Source: a bacterium (GTDB taxonomy: Bacteria; Planctomycetota; UBA1135; UBA2386). Taken from it: DNA of 64,000 bases. The notes under the pieces are model-generated. The model saw only the letters and a program-made list of their open reading frames with translations. It was not told the DNA's origin and ran no database searches. Made by a program: the position numbers and the translations under genes. The stretch covers positions 62,001-126,000 of the forward strand of contig JAUILN010000005.1 of the NCBI GenBank assembly GCA_030432695.1, written 5' to 3'. This document shows positions 42,969-52,093 of this stretch, one piece after another; positions within the stretch are counted from its first letter, which is position 1, and the number at the start of each line of letters is the position of its first letter.

Positions 42969-44702
42969 TCACCCGCCCGCCCGACCTTGCTGACGCGACC
43001 AGGAGTCCTTCAGCGCGACGGTCCGGTTGAAGACCATCTCACCCCCTCGCGACGCGGAGTCGACCACGAAGTAGCCGGTGCGTTCGAACTGCACGCGCTC
43101 CCCTCCACCCAGGTCGGCGAGGGACGGCTCACCGACGCATCCGCCTCGCACCACCAGCGAGTCCGGCGACAACAGCTGCTTCCAGTCCTGGCCCTCTTCG
43201 ACCTTGTTCGGGTTCTCCACGCTGAACAGCCGGTCGTACAACCGCGCCTCGAAGCGCACCGCGTGCTCGGCACTGACCCAGTGGATCGTGCCGCGGACCT
43301 TGCGCCCGTCGGGCGTCTCGCCCCCGCGCGACTCCGGGTCGTGGGTGGCCAACAGCCGCACCACGTTGCCGGCCGCGTCCTTCTCGACGCCGTGCACGGT
43401 GACGTAGTAGCCGTAGCGCAGCCGCACCTCCTTGCCAGGCGCGAGGCGGAACCACTTCTTCGGCGCGTCCTCCAGGAAGTCGTCGCGCTCGACGTAGAGG
43501 CGCCCGCCGAACGGCACCTCGCGGGTGCCGGCCGACTCGTCTTCCGGGTTGTTGACCGCGGTCAACGTGTCGACCTTGCCCTCCGGCCAATCGGTGATCA
43601 CCAGCTCGATCGGATCGAGCACCGCCATCCGCCGCTGCGACGTCTTGTTGAGGTCCTCGCGGAGGAAGTGCTCGAGCAGCTCGATCTCGTGCATCGAGTT
43701 GAACTTCGCCACCCCGATGTGCGCGCAGAACTTCCGCAGCGCCTCCGGCGTGTAGCCGCGGCGGCGCATGCCGCGGATCGTCGGCATCCGCGGGTCGTCC
43801 CAGCCGTCGACCAGACCGTCCTGCACCAGCTCCAGCAGCTTGCGCTTGCTGAGCACGGTGTAGGTGATCTGCAGCCGCGCGAACTCGATCTGCTGCGGGT
43901 GGTGGATGCCGAGGTTGTCGAGGAACCAGTCGTAGAGCGGCCGGTGGTGCTCGAACTCCAAGGTGCAGATCGAGTGGGTGATGCCCTCGTAGCTGTCGCA
44001 CTGGCCGTGCGCCCAGTCGTACATCGGGTAGATGCACCAGGCGTCCCCGGTGCGGTGGTGGTGCGCCTTGCGGATCCGGTACATCACCGGGTCGCGCATG
44101 TTCAGGTTGGGGTGCGCCATGTCGATCTTGGCGCGCAGACAGTGCGTGCCTTCGGCGAACTCGCCGTGGCGCATCCGCGTAAGCAGATCGAGGTTCTCGG
44201 CGACGCTGCGATCGCGGTGCGGGCTCTCGCGACCTGGTGCGTGGATCGTGCCGCGGTAGTCCTTGATCTCGTCCGGCGTCAGGCTGTCGACGTAGGCCTT
44301 GCCCAGCTCCACCAGCCGGACCGCGTCGTCGTACAGCCGCTGGAAGTTGTCCGAGGCGAAGAACAGGTTGTCGCCCCAGTCGAAGCCGAGCCAGCGGATG
44401 TCGTCCTGGATCGCGTCGACGTACTCCTGCTCCTCCTTGGTCGGGTTGGTATCGTCGAAGCGCAGGTTGCAGGTGCCGCCGTACTGCTGCGCGAGGCCGA
44501 AGTTCAGGCAGATGGACTTGGCGTGGCCGACGTGCAGGTAGCCATTCGGCTCGGGCGGGAACCGGGTGTGGACCCGGCTGCCGTGCTTCCCGGCGGCGCG
44601 GTCGGTCTCGATGATCTGCCGGACGAAGTCCAGGCTCTCACGAGAGCCGGAGGACGGATGCTCGGCGGACGAATGCTCGGACGACGGATGCTCGGAGGTC
44701 AT
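42969..44702 (-). CDS. glnS: Glutaminyl-tRNA synthetase
   Basis: A 577-residue class I synthetase that charges tRNA-Gln with glutamine. [17 protein letters not shown] (about 48-64) is the HIGH region and VLSKRKL (about 284) the KMSKS-type loop; [23 protein letters not shown] and [11 protein letters not shown] are further signatures, and the C-terminal half is the two-barrel anticodon-binding part. Length matches E. coli GlnRS (554) plus a short N-terminal tail. That tail is a Ser/Glu/His repeat encoded by three 15-base units. Having GlnRS implies direct charging rather than the Glu-tRNA amidotransferase route for Gln. The first ATG before the repeat is used. Confidence 0.95.
   Translation of the reverse strand: MTSEHPSSEHSSAEHPSSGSRESLDFVRQIIETDRAAGKHGSRVHTRFPPEPNGYLHVGHAKSICLNFGLAQQYGGTCNLRFDDTNPTKEEQEYVDAIQDDIRWLGFDWGDNLFFASDNFQRLYDDAVRLVELGKAYVDSLTPDEIKDYRGTIHAPGRESPHRDRSVAENLDLLTRMRHGEFAEGTHCLRAKIDMAHPNLNMRDPVMYRIRKAHHHRTGDAWCIYPMYDWAHGQCDSYEGITHSICTLEFEHHRPLYDWFLDNLGIHHPQQIEFARLQITYTVLSKRKLLELVQDGLVDGWDDPRMPTIRGMRRRGYTPEALRKFCAHIGVAKFNSMHEIELLEHFLREDLNKTSQRRMAVLDPIELVITDWPEGKVDTLTAVNNPEDESAGTREVPFGGRLYVERDDFLEDAPKKWFRLAPGKEVRLRYGYYVTVHGVEKDAAGNVVRLLATHDPESRGGETPDGRKVRGTIHWVSAEHAVRFEARLYDRLFSVENPNKVEEGQDWKQLLSPDSLVVRGGCVGEPSLADLGGGERVQFERTGYFVVDSASRGGEMVFNRTVALKDSWSRQQGRAGG
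44652..44696. repeat. 15-base tandem repeat at the start of glnS
   Basis: Three direct units on the minus strand, TCCGAGCATCCGTCG, TCCGAGCATTCGTCC and GCCGAGCATCCGTCC, give [10 protein letters not shown] and A-E-H-P-S at residues 3-17 of GlnRS. They are in the non-conserved tail before the catalytic core. Confidence 0.85.
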
Positions 44703-44745
44703 GTGCTCTCCGCGACCGGCACCGCTCGGTGCGAGGTCGGGGGCG

Positions 44746-44757
44746 AGCAGGATAGCG
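44746..44757 (-). promoter_or_regulatory. Possible -10 region of glnS
   Basis: On the minus strand CGCTATCCTGCT contains a TATCCT -10 candidate (44754-44749), about 47 bases before the glnS ATG. The identical 12 bases stand before the HEAT/vWA gene at 50227-50238. No -35 is clear. Confidence 0.3.
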
Positions 44758-44806
44758 AAGCGGACGAGCGGGATCATCGCCCGGGTGGAGCCCAGGGCGT
44801 GGGGAC

Positions 44807-44812
44807 TAGACT
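44807..44812 (+). promoter_or_regulatory. Possible -10 element before the carboxypeptidase-regulatory-like gene
   Basis: TAGACT lies 9 bases before the ATG at 44822, inside CTAGACTC, which also occurs before the hybrid kinase gene on the other strand. If used, the transcript would have almost no leader. Confidence 0.25.
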
Positions 44813-44821
44813 CCGGCCGTG

Positions 44822-47305
44822 ATGCGACGTGGCCCCACCCTCTCCGCCGTCCTGCTCGCGGTCGTCGTCGGCCTCGTGCTGGTCGCGCTGTTCGGCGGGA
44901 ACGAGCCGGGTCCCGGTCGGTCCGGCGGTCCGGCATCGATCGAGGACGCCCACGGTGTGCCGCGGAGCGGCGACCAGCCCGGATCGACGACGAAAGATCG
45001 CTCTGCCGCGCGGACCGCTGTGGTCTCCGGCGAGGCCGGCCCCTCCACCGAGAACGACTCCGACGCGCCACCCGACGCCGGCGGAACCGTGACGGTCCGC
45101 ACGGTCTTCGCGGACGGTGCGCCGGTGCCGTGGGTGCTCGTCGACCTCGTGCGGCCGAGGACCTCCGGCTACCGGGCGGGCGAGGCGCTCGAGGTCACCG
45201 ACGAGGCCGGCGAGGCCCGCTTCGACGGGGTGGACTCCGGCGACTGGGTAGCCCGCACCGACCGCTTCCGGGAGCGCGCGTTCGACGTGCCGGCCGGTGG
45301 ATCGGTCGAGGTCGAGATCACCCTGCGTCGCGGGGTCGAGATCCACGGCGTGGTCGTCGATCCCGCGGGCGTGCCGGTGGCCGGCGCGGAGATCTGGCGT
45401 GGACCGACGCGCAGCGATCGCGAGACCCACCGGATCGAGGCGCGGAGTGCCCCGGTGACGCGCAGCGGCCCCGACGGCTCGTTCCACCTGCCCGGCTTCG
45501 GTCCCGAACCGGTGTGGGCGTGGCTCGCGGCGCGCCACTCGGGCTTCGCTGCGTCGGCCTGGACCGGCGTGGGCTACCAGGGCTTCTACACGGCGGCCCC
45601 GGAGCGGCTGGTGCTTCGACTGCGGGCGCCGACCCACAGCATCGCGGGGACGGTCCGGGCAGCGCAGGGCGGTGCCGGGCTCGCGGGCGCACGGATCGAG
45701 ATCGAGCCGGTGGGCGCGGAACGGCAACAGCAGCCCGATGGCGGCACGCTCGACTTCGACCATGCGCTCGCCACGGTCACTGCGGCAGACGGCACCTTCA
45801 GGCTGCCGAACCTGGTCGCGGGCACCTGGTCGCTGCGCGCGAGTGCGCGGGGCCATGCGCCGGGGCTGCAGGAGGTCGTGCTGGAAGAAGGCGTGGTCGT
45901 GCCCCCGGTGGAGTTCCGACTCGAGAATGCGAGCCGCATCGCGCTGCGCGTCGTCGACCCGGACGGCGCGCCGGTCGTCGGCGTCGACTGCACGTTGACC
46001 GCCGGCCGCGGCACGCGCCCTGCTGGACGGACCGATCGCGAGGGCCGCTGCAGCTTCGCCGACCTACCAGCGGGTGCCGCGCGGGTGCTCCTGGAGAAGT
46101 CGGGGTTCCGCCGCCGTCGCGAGGACATCACCGCCGAGCAGGTCGCCGCGGGCGAAGAGCTGGTCTACGTGCTCGAACCTCGGCCCCGCCTGCTCGGTCG
46201 TCTCCTCGACGCGTCGGGCACGGCGTTGGCCGGCTGGCAGGTCGCGGCGCGGCGCGAACCGCGCGAGCCTGCAGGCCAGACCGAGTGGCTCGGAGCGGCG
46301 CCAACCGACGCGTCCGGATCGTTCGCGCTCGACCTCGACGACCCCGCACCGGTGCAACTCACCGCCGCACCCCTGGCTGGCCTGTCGGTCCCGGTGCCGC
46401 TGGCCGACGACCGCCCGGTCGTGCCCTCGCCCGAACCGACCGACTTCGTGGTGCCGACGACCGCCCCGCGCGGTGGCGCGGTCACCGCACGGGTGGCGGC
46501 GGGCCGCCGGCCGTGGTTCACACTGATGTTCGTGCGCGAGGGCCGGCCCGCGGGACAGCGCGCCGACGAGGCGATCCAGGCCGGCTACTCGATCGACCGC
46601 CAGGAGTTCCGGCTCGCGCCGCTGCTGCCGGGCGACTACCTGCTGCAGGTGCTCGTCGATCCGGCCGAGGGCCGCAGCCCGTTCCGCCGCGGGTTGGCGT
46701 TCCAGAGCGAGGTGTTCACGGTGGTCGAGGGCGGGACGGTCGACCTCGGCGTGCTCGCACCGCCGCCGCATGGACGGCTGAGCTGGGTCCTGCGACCCGG
46801 ACGCGGCTGCGAGCCGCGCGAACCGCGGATCCAATGGGCGCCGGTTGCCGGCGCTCCGAGCGAGAGCGGACTGCAGATCCTCGATCCGCGGCTGCGCGAC
46901 GGGGTCCTCGCGGGCGACCTCCCGCTGCTGCCCGGCAGCTACGAGGCGACGTTCTGGGGCGAGGGGTTCCTTAGCGAGACCCGGACGGTCGAGATCGCCG
47001 CAGACCGCGCGACCGACCTCGACCTCGTCCTGCACGCCGCGCAACGCCTGCCGTTGCGGCTCGAGTTGCCCGAGGGGGTCGACCGGGCCGACTTCGAGTT
47101 TCGCGATGCGCGCGGCGTGCTGGTGCACGAGGACGGATTCGAGGACGGCGAGGCGCGGGTGGTGGTGCGCTATCCGGTCCTGCCGCTGGGGATGCTCGAC
47201 GTGCGGGTGACGAGCGGCGAGCGGGTGTGGACGGGGCGGCTCGAGGTGAAGTCGCTGACCCCGACGCGGGAGGCGTTGGGGTTCGGGTTGGAGTTGGTGC
47301 GGTGA
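44822..47305 (+). CDS. Membrane-anchored carboxypeptidase-regulatory-like repeat protein
   Basis: An 827-residue protein with an N-terminal anchor helix ([20 protein letters not shown], about residues 7-26), then an Asp/Ser-rich linker and several ~80-residue beta-sandwich repeats of the carboxypeptidase-D-regulatory type: [63 protein letters not shown] and [20 protein letters not shown] are the strand-G-V-x-D-x-x-G-x-P-V-x-G starts. No peptidase domain is visible. Such proteins are abundant in planctomycetes and act at the cell surface, usually with unknown partners. A GTG three bases upstream is another possible start. It is divergent from glnS and convergent with the HEAT/vWA gene. Confidence 0.78.
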   Translation: MRRGPTLSAVLLAVVVGLVLVALFGGNEPGPGRSGGPASIEDAHGVPRSGDQPGSTTKDRSAARTAVVSGEAGPSTENDSDAPPDAGGTVTVRTVFADGAPVPWVLVDLVRPRTSGYRAGEALEVTDEAGEARFDGVDSGDWVARTDRFRERAFDVPAGGSVEVEITLRRGVEIHGVVVDPAGVPVAGAEIWRGPTRSDRETHRIEARSAPVTRSGPDGSFHLPGFGPEPVWAWLAARHSGFAASAWTGVGYQGFYTAAPERLVLRLRAPTHSIAGTVRAAQGGAGLAGARIEIEPVGAERQQQPDGGTLDFDHALATVTAADGTFRLPNLVAGTWSLRASARGHAPGLQEVVLEEGVVVPPVEFRLENASRIALRVVDPDGAPVVGVDCTLTAGRGTRPAGRTDREGRCSFADLPAGAARVLLEKSGFRRRREDITAEQVAAGEELVYVLEPRPRLLGRLLDASGTALAGWQVAARREPREPAGQTEWLGAAPTDASGSFALDLDDPAPVQLTAAPLAGLSVPVPLADDRPVVPSPEPTDFVVPTTAPRGGAVTARVAAGRRPWFTLMFVREGRPAGQRADEAIQAGYSIDRQEFRLAPLLPGDYLLQVLVDPAEGRSPFRRGLAFQSEVFTVVEGGTVDLGVLAPPPHGRLSWVLRPGRGCEPREPRIQWAPVAGAPSESGLQILDPRLRDGVLAGDLPLLPGSYEATFWGEGFLSETRTVEIAADRATDLDLVLHAAQRLPLRLELPEGVDRADFEFRDARGVLVHEDGFEDGEARVVVRYPVLPLGMLDVRVTSGERVWTGRLEVKSLTPTREALGFGLELVR

Positions 47306-47316
47306 CTTCGCGAAGA

Positions 47317-47347
47317 CGTACACCCGGTGCCAGGCACCGGTCGTACG
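47317..47347. repeat. 31-base palindrome around CCGGTGCCAGGCACCGG
   Basis: A near-perfect palindrome centred on 47332: five outer pairs CGTAC/GTACG, two mismatches, then eight inner pairs around a single central A. It starts 12 bases after the stop of the upstream gene. It has no T-run, so it is not a standard intrinsic terminator, but the hairpin could stop exonucleases or polymerase. It shares the GTGCCAGGCAC core with the larger element next to it. Confidence 0.85.
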
Positions 47348-47368
47348 ACTTGGTGGAGTTGCCCGGCC

Positions 47369-47477
47369 TGTCGCGATCCGTGCCAGGCACGGCCGCCAAC
47401 ACAACGGCATGGGCGAGACGGCGAACCGGAGCAACCGACCGTTGTGTCAGCCGCCGTGCCAGGCACCGATCGCGACA
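47369..47477. repeat. 109-base nested inverted-repeat element
   Basis: Outer arms TGTCGCGATC (47369-47378) and GATCGCGACA (47468-47477) are perfect inverted copies. Inside each is the self-palindromic core CCGTGCCAGGCAC (47378-47390 and 47454-47466), and inside these again ACACAACGG and CCGTTGTGT are inverted copies. So the whole element folds into one long hairpin with two smaller ones. It holds no reading frame. This is the layout of a REP/BIME-like or MITE-like intergenic repeat, sitting between two convergent genes. The family is not known to me. Confidence 0.8.
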
Positions 47478-47524
47478 CGTGCGCGGTCTGACCTGCGAGC
47501 CGTCGCGGTGGATGGGCGGAGTGA

Positions 47525-50158
47525 CTACTTCCCCTTGCTCTCGCCGTCGTTCTCGTCGGCGAGCTTCTCCATGAAGTCGAAGGCGCGGCCGCCGGCGCCG
47601 ATCATGATCGTGTTCACCCGGACCTTGAGGTCGGAGTTGAGGCGCTTGATCACGCGGCGGATCTCGTCCATCTCGACGAACTTGCCGGCCGAGGGGCCGC
47701 CGTCGCTGAGCAGGAAGATGCTCTCGACGCCGTCCATGTAGAGCGCGGTCTCCAGCGAGTCGTAGATGTTGGTGGCGCCGGCGACCCGCAGGCCTTCGAC
47801 CCAGCGGCAGGCGTCGGCGACGTTCTCCTCGTTGACCGGCACGAGCTGCGGTTCGAAGGACGTGACGCCGGTGCCGAAGCCGATCACGTTGAACGACATG
47901 CCCTCGGTGAGCTGGCGCAGCACCGCGGTGAGTTCGTCCTTGGCCATGTCGAGGCGGGTCTTCTCGCCGGCCTTGGCGGTCATCGAGCCGGACAGGTCGA
48001 TGATGAACACGATCTTGTCGGAGCGGATCGGGATGCCGTGGTAGGCGGTCACGGTCTTGCCGCCGGCGCCCGACGAGCTGCGAGCGACCTTCTGCCGGTC
48101 CTTCGGCACCTCGAAGGTGTTGGCGACGATCTGCCACCAGCGCTCCCAGACCGCCGGATCGAGGCCCCGGTCGACGCCCGTGAGATCGACCAGCCGGTCG
48201 ATCAGGAAGTGCATCGCCGAACCGTCCTCGTCCGGCAGTCGGTCGATCAGGGTCGCGATGCTGGCCTTCTCGCGCAGCTTCGCGAGCGCGCCGTAGGCCG
48301 CGACCCGGACCTGCCAGACCTCGTCGTCGAAGCGCGCCACCACCGCGGTCCGACCGCGACGCACCGCGTCGGCCGGCAGGAGTTCCAGGGCCGCGGCACG
48401 TGCCTGCCAGGCTTGGTGCTCGCTCGCAGCGGCCAGCAGCCCATCGGCCGCCGCGGCATCCTTGCTGCCGCGGGTCCAGCGAGCCCGCAGCGCCGCTGCC
48501 GCGACCGCCCCGCTGCCGCGCTCCACCAACTTCGCCAGCAGTTCGTCGGCGTCGGCACCATCGACCGCGGCCAGCGCGTCGACCGCCTCCAGCGCGACCA
48601 GCGGGTCGGCGTCGTCGAAGGCCCGGCGCAGCGCGCGCACGTCGTCTTCGGATGCCGTGGCCCGCAGCGCGCGCACCGCACCGAGACGCACCAACGGCGA
48701 CTCGTGGCGCAGCGCGTCGTTGCGCAGCCAGTCCTTGACCTCCGGGTTGCGCATCCGCGGCACCACCACCAGGAAGGCGGCCGGCGCGTGCGGGGTGTCG
48801 GCAGCGACGACCTCCATCATCGACTGCATCGCCGCCGGGCTGTCCAGCGCCGCGGCGTAGCCGAACCAGGCGGTCAGGGTGTGCACCGAACCGGCGTGCT
48901 CGGCGAGGTCTTCGAGATGCTTCAGGAAGCGCGGGTCGCCGAGACTGCCGAGCGCGCGCATCGCGGCATCGCGGAGGTCGGCTTCCGCGTCACCGCTCAG
49001 GTACTTCGCGAGCAGCGGCCGGTAGACCGCGTCGGGCTCGGCCCTGGAGTCCTGCACCGCGCGCAGCACGTCCAGCATCGCGCCCTCGCGCCGTTCGCGG
49101 CCGAGCTTCTGCAGGGCGCGGGCGCCGTCCTTGCCGGGCAGGTCGGCGAGGGCGCGGAGCACCCGCCTGCGCAGCCGGTCGTCGGAGGTGTCGCGAGCCA
49201 ACGCCATGAGACTGTCCGCAGCGTCGACCGGCGCATCGGCCAGCAGGTCGAAGGCGACCTCGCGCAGCGCGGGATCGCCACCGTGCAGCGCCTCCCCGAC
49301 CACGTCCTCCGCCAACCGGCGGTCGGCACCGAGCGCCACCAACGTGGTCAGGTGCGCCCGCTCGGCGGGCGTCTGGGCCGTGGGCAACAGGTCGGCGACC
49401 GCGCGTGCCCCCTTGACGTCCCGGAAGGCCAGGGCCTGGAGCAGCGCCCGCCGCTCCGCACCCGAGCTTCCGGACAGCCGCGCGACCAGCTCCGGAGTCG
49501 CGAGGTCCGCGAACACCGCGGGATGGCTGGCACCCCAGGCCTCCAACACCACGCCGTCGAAGAACGCGTCGCAGTACTTGCCGTCCTTCAGCTCGCCCCG
49601 CAGCGTGATCCGCGCGAAGGCCGCGCCGGTCGAAACAGCGAGTCGGACCTCGCTCCAGGTCCAGTCGCTGGCGCGCCGCATCCCGGTCCGGGCGGCAGCC
49701 CGCGGCAGGGGCGCACGGTTCACGTCGAGCAGTTCCAGGACCACCTCGCAGCCATCACGTCCCTTCCAGGTGCGATGCCACGCCCCGGCGACGACGAACC
49801 GGGCCGGCTTCGCGGCCAGCGCATCGATCCGGACCTCCTGCACCAGCTCCGGCGCCTTGCCGCCCGACGGCCGGAAGAAGGCCTCACCCTCGACCGCGTC
49901 GACCTTCGAGAAGCCGCTGGTCTGCGCGACCCACTCGCCGCTGCGTGCCTCCCAGCCTTCGACCGAGTAGTAGGCCTTGCCCTGCGACTCGCCGAGTCGC
50001 GATGCGCTCGGCGACTCGCCACCGGGGTTGGTGACCAGACTCTCGAACACCTGCGCAGGGGCGACCCGAGTGACCACGAGCCCGACGCAGAGCGCGAGCC
50101 AGCAGGCGGCGGCGGACAGGGGAACGGATCGGAACCGGCCGAACGGGTCGGTCGTCAT
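47525..50158 (-). CDS. Exported HEAT-repeat protein with C-terminal von Willebrand A domain
   Basis: An 877-residue protein with a signal peptide (about residues 10-36, ending PAQ). A beta-rich N-terminal part (to about 210) is followed by HEAT-like helical pairs (about 215-640, with repeated ALREVAFDLLADAPVD, LRDAAMRALGSLGDPRFL, LVRLGAVRALRATASEDDV) and a vWA domain from about 708. The MIDAS motif is intact: IIDLSGSMT (D-x-S-x-S), a Thr in GATNIYDSL and Asp in FLLSDGGPS. vWA domains bind protein partners through a metal ion. It lies 112 bases after the YkgJ-like gene, so it may belong with the kinase unit. The start ATG gives the signal peptide directly. Confidence 0.78.
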   Translation of the reverse strand: MTTDPFGRFRSVPLSAAACWLALCVGLVVTRVAPAQVFESLVTNPGGESPSASRLGESQGKAYYSVEGWEARSGEWVAQTSGFSKVDAVEGEAFFRPSGGKAPELVQEVRIDALAAKPARFVVAGAWHRTWKGRDGCEVVLELLDVNRAPLPRAAARTGMRRASDWTWSEVRLAVSTGAAFARITLRGELKDGKYCDAFFDGVVLEAWGASHPAVFADLATPELVARLSGSSGAERRALLQALAFRDVKGARAVADLLPTAQTPAERAHLTTLVALGADRRLAEDVVGEALHGGDPALREVAFDLLADAPVDAADSLMALARDTSDDRLRRRVLRALADLPGKDGARALQKLGRERREGAMLDVLRAVQDSRAEPDAVYRPLLAKYLSGDAEADLRDAAMRALGSLGDPRFLKHLEDLAEHAGSVHTLTAWFGYAAALDSPAAMQSMMEVVAADTPHAPAAFLVVVPRMRNPEVKDWLRNDALRHESPLVRLGAVRALRATASEDDVRALRRAFDDADPLVALEAVDALAAVDGADADELLAKLVERGSGAVAAAALRARWTRGSKDAAAADGLLAAASEHQAWQARAAALELLPADAVRRGRTAVVARFDDEVWQVRVAAYGALAKLREKASIATLIDRLPDEDGSAMHFLIDRLVDLTGVDRGLDPAVWERWWQIVANTFEVPKDRQKVARSSSGAGGKTVTAYHGIPIRSDKIVFIIDLSGSMTAKAGEKTRLDMAKDELTAVLRQLTEGMSFNVIGFGTGVTSFEPQLVPVNEENVADACRWVEGLRVAGATNIYDSLETALYMDGVESIFLLSDGGPSAGKFVEMDEIRRVIKRLNSDLKVRVNTIMIGAGGRAFDFMEKLADENDGESKGK

Positions 50159-50226
50159 GCGGGGTTGCGTGCTGGCTGCGGCCCGCGGGGTGACGGGCCA
50201 GAGGAGTGGTTCCGGACAGGCGGCGC

Positions 50227-50238
50227 AGCAGGATAGCG
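50227..50238 (-). promoter_or_regulatory. Possible -10 region of the HEAT/vWA gene
   Basis: CGCTATCCTGCT on the minus strand, with TATCCT (50235-50230) about 72 bases before the ATG at 50158. The same 12 bases precede glnS. The gap to the YkgJ-like gene is 112 bases, enough for a separate promoter. Confidence 0.3.
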
Positions 50239-50270
50239 GAGCCGTGCGGCGAGAGTCGAAGCCCCCCCGC

Positions 50271-50687
50271 TCAACCGGGGAGATCGTCGCCACTGCTGGG
50301 GGCAGCACCGTCGTCCACCTCCAAGCCGGGGCAGAACCGCAGCGCTTCCGCGAGGACCTCGGGGCGCTCGCGCAGCTCCGGCCAGTACGGCCAGCTCGCG
50401 CACTTCGCCGGCCGCACCGGGTAGATCCCGCAGCCCGACGGCGCGCCGGGCTGCAGGAACACGCAGGCTCCACCGCCGCCGGGCGCATCGACCAGCCGGT
50501 CGCCGCCGACCGCGAGGTAGCGGCTGCGGAAGCCCGCTTCGGAGAGTCCGAGATGCGCGGCGATCGCCCGGACCTCGGCCGCACTGACCGCGACCATCCC
50601 GCCCGGTCGCGCGCAGCAGTTGCCCGAGCGCCGGCAGGCGAACCGGAAGGGCCACGACTCCCTGGCCGCGCCATCCACGCCGGTCAC
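50271..50687 (-). CDS. YkgJ-type cysteine-cluster protein
   Basis: A 138-residue protein. It starts with GTG at 50687, overlapping the kinase stop (GTGA), so it should be translated with the kinase. The core FACRRSGNCCARPGGMV, then ACVFLQPGAPSGCGIYPVRPAKCASWPYWP, carries about seven Cys in the C-x-x-x-G-x-C-C and C-x-I-Y-x-x-R-P-x-x-C pattern of the YkgJ family, thought to bind zinc or an iron-sulfur cluster. The biological role of YkgJ proteins is unknown. A GTG at 50678 is a second possible start. Coupling to a Ser/Thr kinase is unusual and could hint at a redox or metal input. Confidence 0.78.
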   Translation of the reverse strand: MTGVDGAARESWPFRFACRRSGNCCARPGGMVAVSAAEVRAIAAHLGLSEAGFRSRYLAVGGDRLVDAPGGGGACVFLQPGAPSGCGIYPVRPAKCASWPYWPELRERPEVLAEALRFCPGLEVDDGAAPSSGDDLPG

Positions 50688-51811
50688 CGGAAGCCCCGCC
50701 GCCGCCGGCGCCGCATCCGCGCCCGTGGATCGGCCCCCTCGTCCTCCGCCTCGCGCTCGCGCTGGGCCAGGAACCGGTCGATCTCGGCGACCAGTTCGGC
50801 CGGGTCCTGGAAGCGGATCTCCTTCTCCTTGGCCATCATCTTCTCGATGAACCAGTGGGTCTGCTGCGACAGGTCCATCTCGCGGATCCGCTCGCCCGAC
50901 AGCGACTCCAGCACCTGCTTCGCCAGCACCTCCTGGTTGTCGGCGCCGGCGAACGGCAGCGAGCCGGTGACCAGGTGGTAGAGCGTCGCGCCGAGCGCGT
51001 AGATGTCGGCGCGCACGTCGAGATCGGCCTTGCCGCGCGCCTGCTCGGGCGCGATGTAGTGCACGGTCCCGGCGGTCGTGCCCCCGTCGTTGCCGCCGCC
51101 CTCGCCGGCCGACGCCGCGAAGCCCAGATCGATCAGCCATGCATGGCCGGTCGCGTCGACCATCACGTTGCCCGGCTTCACGTCGCGGTGCACCAGACCC
51201 TTGCCGCGCAGATGGTCGAGCGCCAGCGCCACCTGACGCACCAGCCGCAGCGCCGCCTCCTCGTCGAGACGGCCGTCGCGATCGAGTGCGTCCTGCAGAC
51301 ACTCGCCGTCGATCCGCTGCATCGCGAAGAAGATCGTCTCCCCTTCCCGCGCCACCCGGAGCCCCTTCACCACGTGCTCGCAGTCGAGTTCGATCAGGGT
51401 CTTGGCCTCGTGGACGAAGGCCTGCACCGCGGCGGCCTGCTTCGCCAGTTCGGGCCGGAGGATCTTGAGCGCGACCTCCCGGCCGTCCTCCTTGCGGTCC
51501 TTCGCCCGCCACACCGTCGCCTGGCCACCCTGACCGATCTGCTCCACGAGCTCGTAGCGGGTCAGCTTCGGCCGCTCGACCCCGCCGTGCTCGAGCCACT
51601 CCTGCCACCGGGCGGCGTCGCAGAGCCCATGCGCGATCAGCACGTCGCCGGGATCACCGGACGCCAGGGCCTCGCGGGCCACGTCGGGAGGAACCACCCC
51701 GCGGTGGACCAACGCCGCGAGCACGCGCACCGCCGCTGCGGCTCGGCCCGCATCGTTGCCACCGCCGGGGCCACCGCCCTGGGACCGTCTGGAGTGGGAG
51801 TCGTTGACCAT
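50684..51811 (-). CDS. Cytosolic Ser/Thr protein kinase
   Basis: A 375-residue Hanks-type kinase. The kinase core (about 85-345) has the glycine loop IGQGGQATVWRAKD, the VAIK-like lysine in VALKIL, the catalytic HRDVKPGN, DLG in place of DFG (WLIDLGFAAS) and the APEQARG activation-segment end. The N-terminal ~80 residues include a small helical part (VLAALVHRGVVPPDVAREALAS). No membrane helix is found, so the input is cytosolic. The C-terminus is Arg-rich. An ATG at 51889 would add 26 residues; 51811 is preferred because the added part lacks the codon bias. It is coupled to the YkgJ-like gene and divergent from the AAA+ gene. Confidence 0.88.
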   Translation of the reverse strand: MVNDSHSRRSQGGGPGGGNDAGRAAAAVRVLAALVHRGVVPPDVAREALASGDPGDVLIAHGLCDAARWQEWLEHGGVERPKLTRYELVEQIGQGGQATVWRAKDRKEDGREVALKILRPELAKQAAAVQAFVHEAKTLIELDCEHVVKGLRVAREGETIFFAMQRIDGECLQDALDRDGRLDEEAALRLVRQVALALDHLRGKGLVHRDVKPGNVMVDATGHAWLIDLGFAASAGEGGGNDGGTTAGTVHYIAPEQARGKADLDVRADIYALGATLYHLVTGSLPFAGADNQEVLAKQVLESLSGERIREMDLSQQTHWFIEKMMAKEKEIRFQDPAELVAEIDRFLAQREREAEDEGADPRARMRRRRRRGFR

Positions 51812-52093
51812 GTTCTGCTCGAGACCGGTAGTCGCGACCACCTCGCCCACCGCGCCGGGAACCGCGCGGCACGACACCAGGGCACGCACCGCCGACAGAG
51901 CTTGAGCGATTCCGACCGACGGGTCCAGGGCACGCGACCGTCAAGACTTGCGGCCGCCCCCACGACACGTTCACCCAACCCTGCCACCGCTCTCAAGCTG
52001 CCGCCCGGGTCGTTCCGATCCTCACAGGGTCCGGTGCCCGCGACGGCATGCTGCCGTCCGGCTCCCGACGACCAGCCGCAGCGGAGCGACTCG

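Noticed and set aside
47306..47524. CRISPR-like spacing of the three GTGCCAGGCAC copies
   Set aside because: The copies are self-palindromic, in inverted arms, and not evenly spaced direct repeats with unique spacers; no cas genes are near.
50855..52093. Upstream extension of the AAA+ frame by 413 codons
   Set aside because: It runs antisense to the Ser/Thr kinase, whose motifs are intact; the AAA+ family alignment begins near the TTG at 52094.
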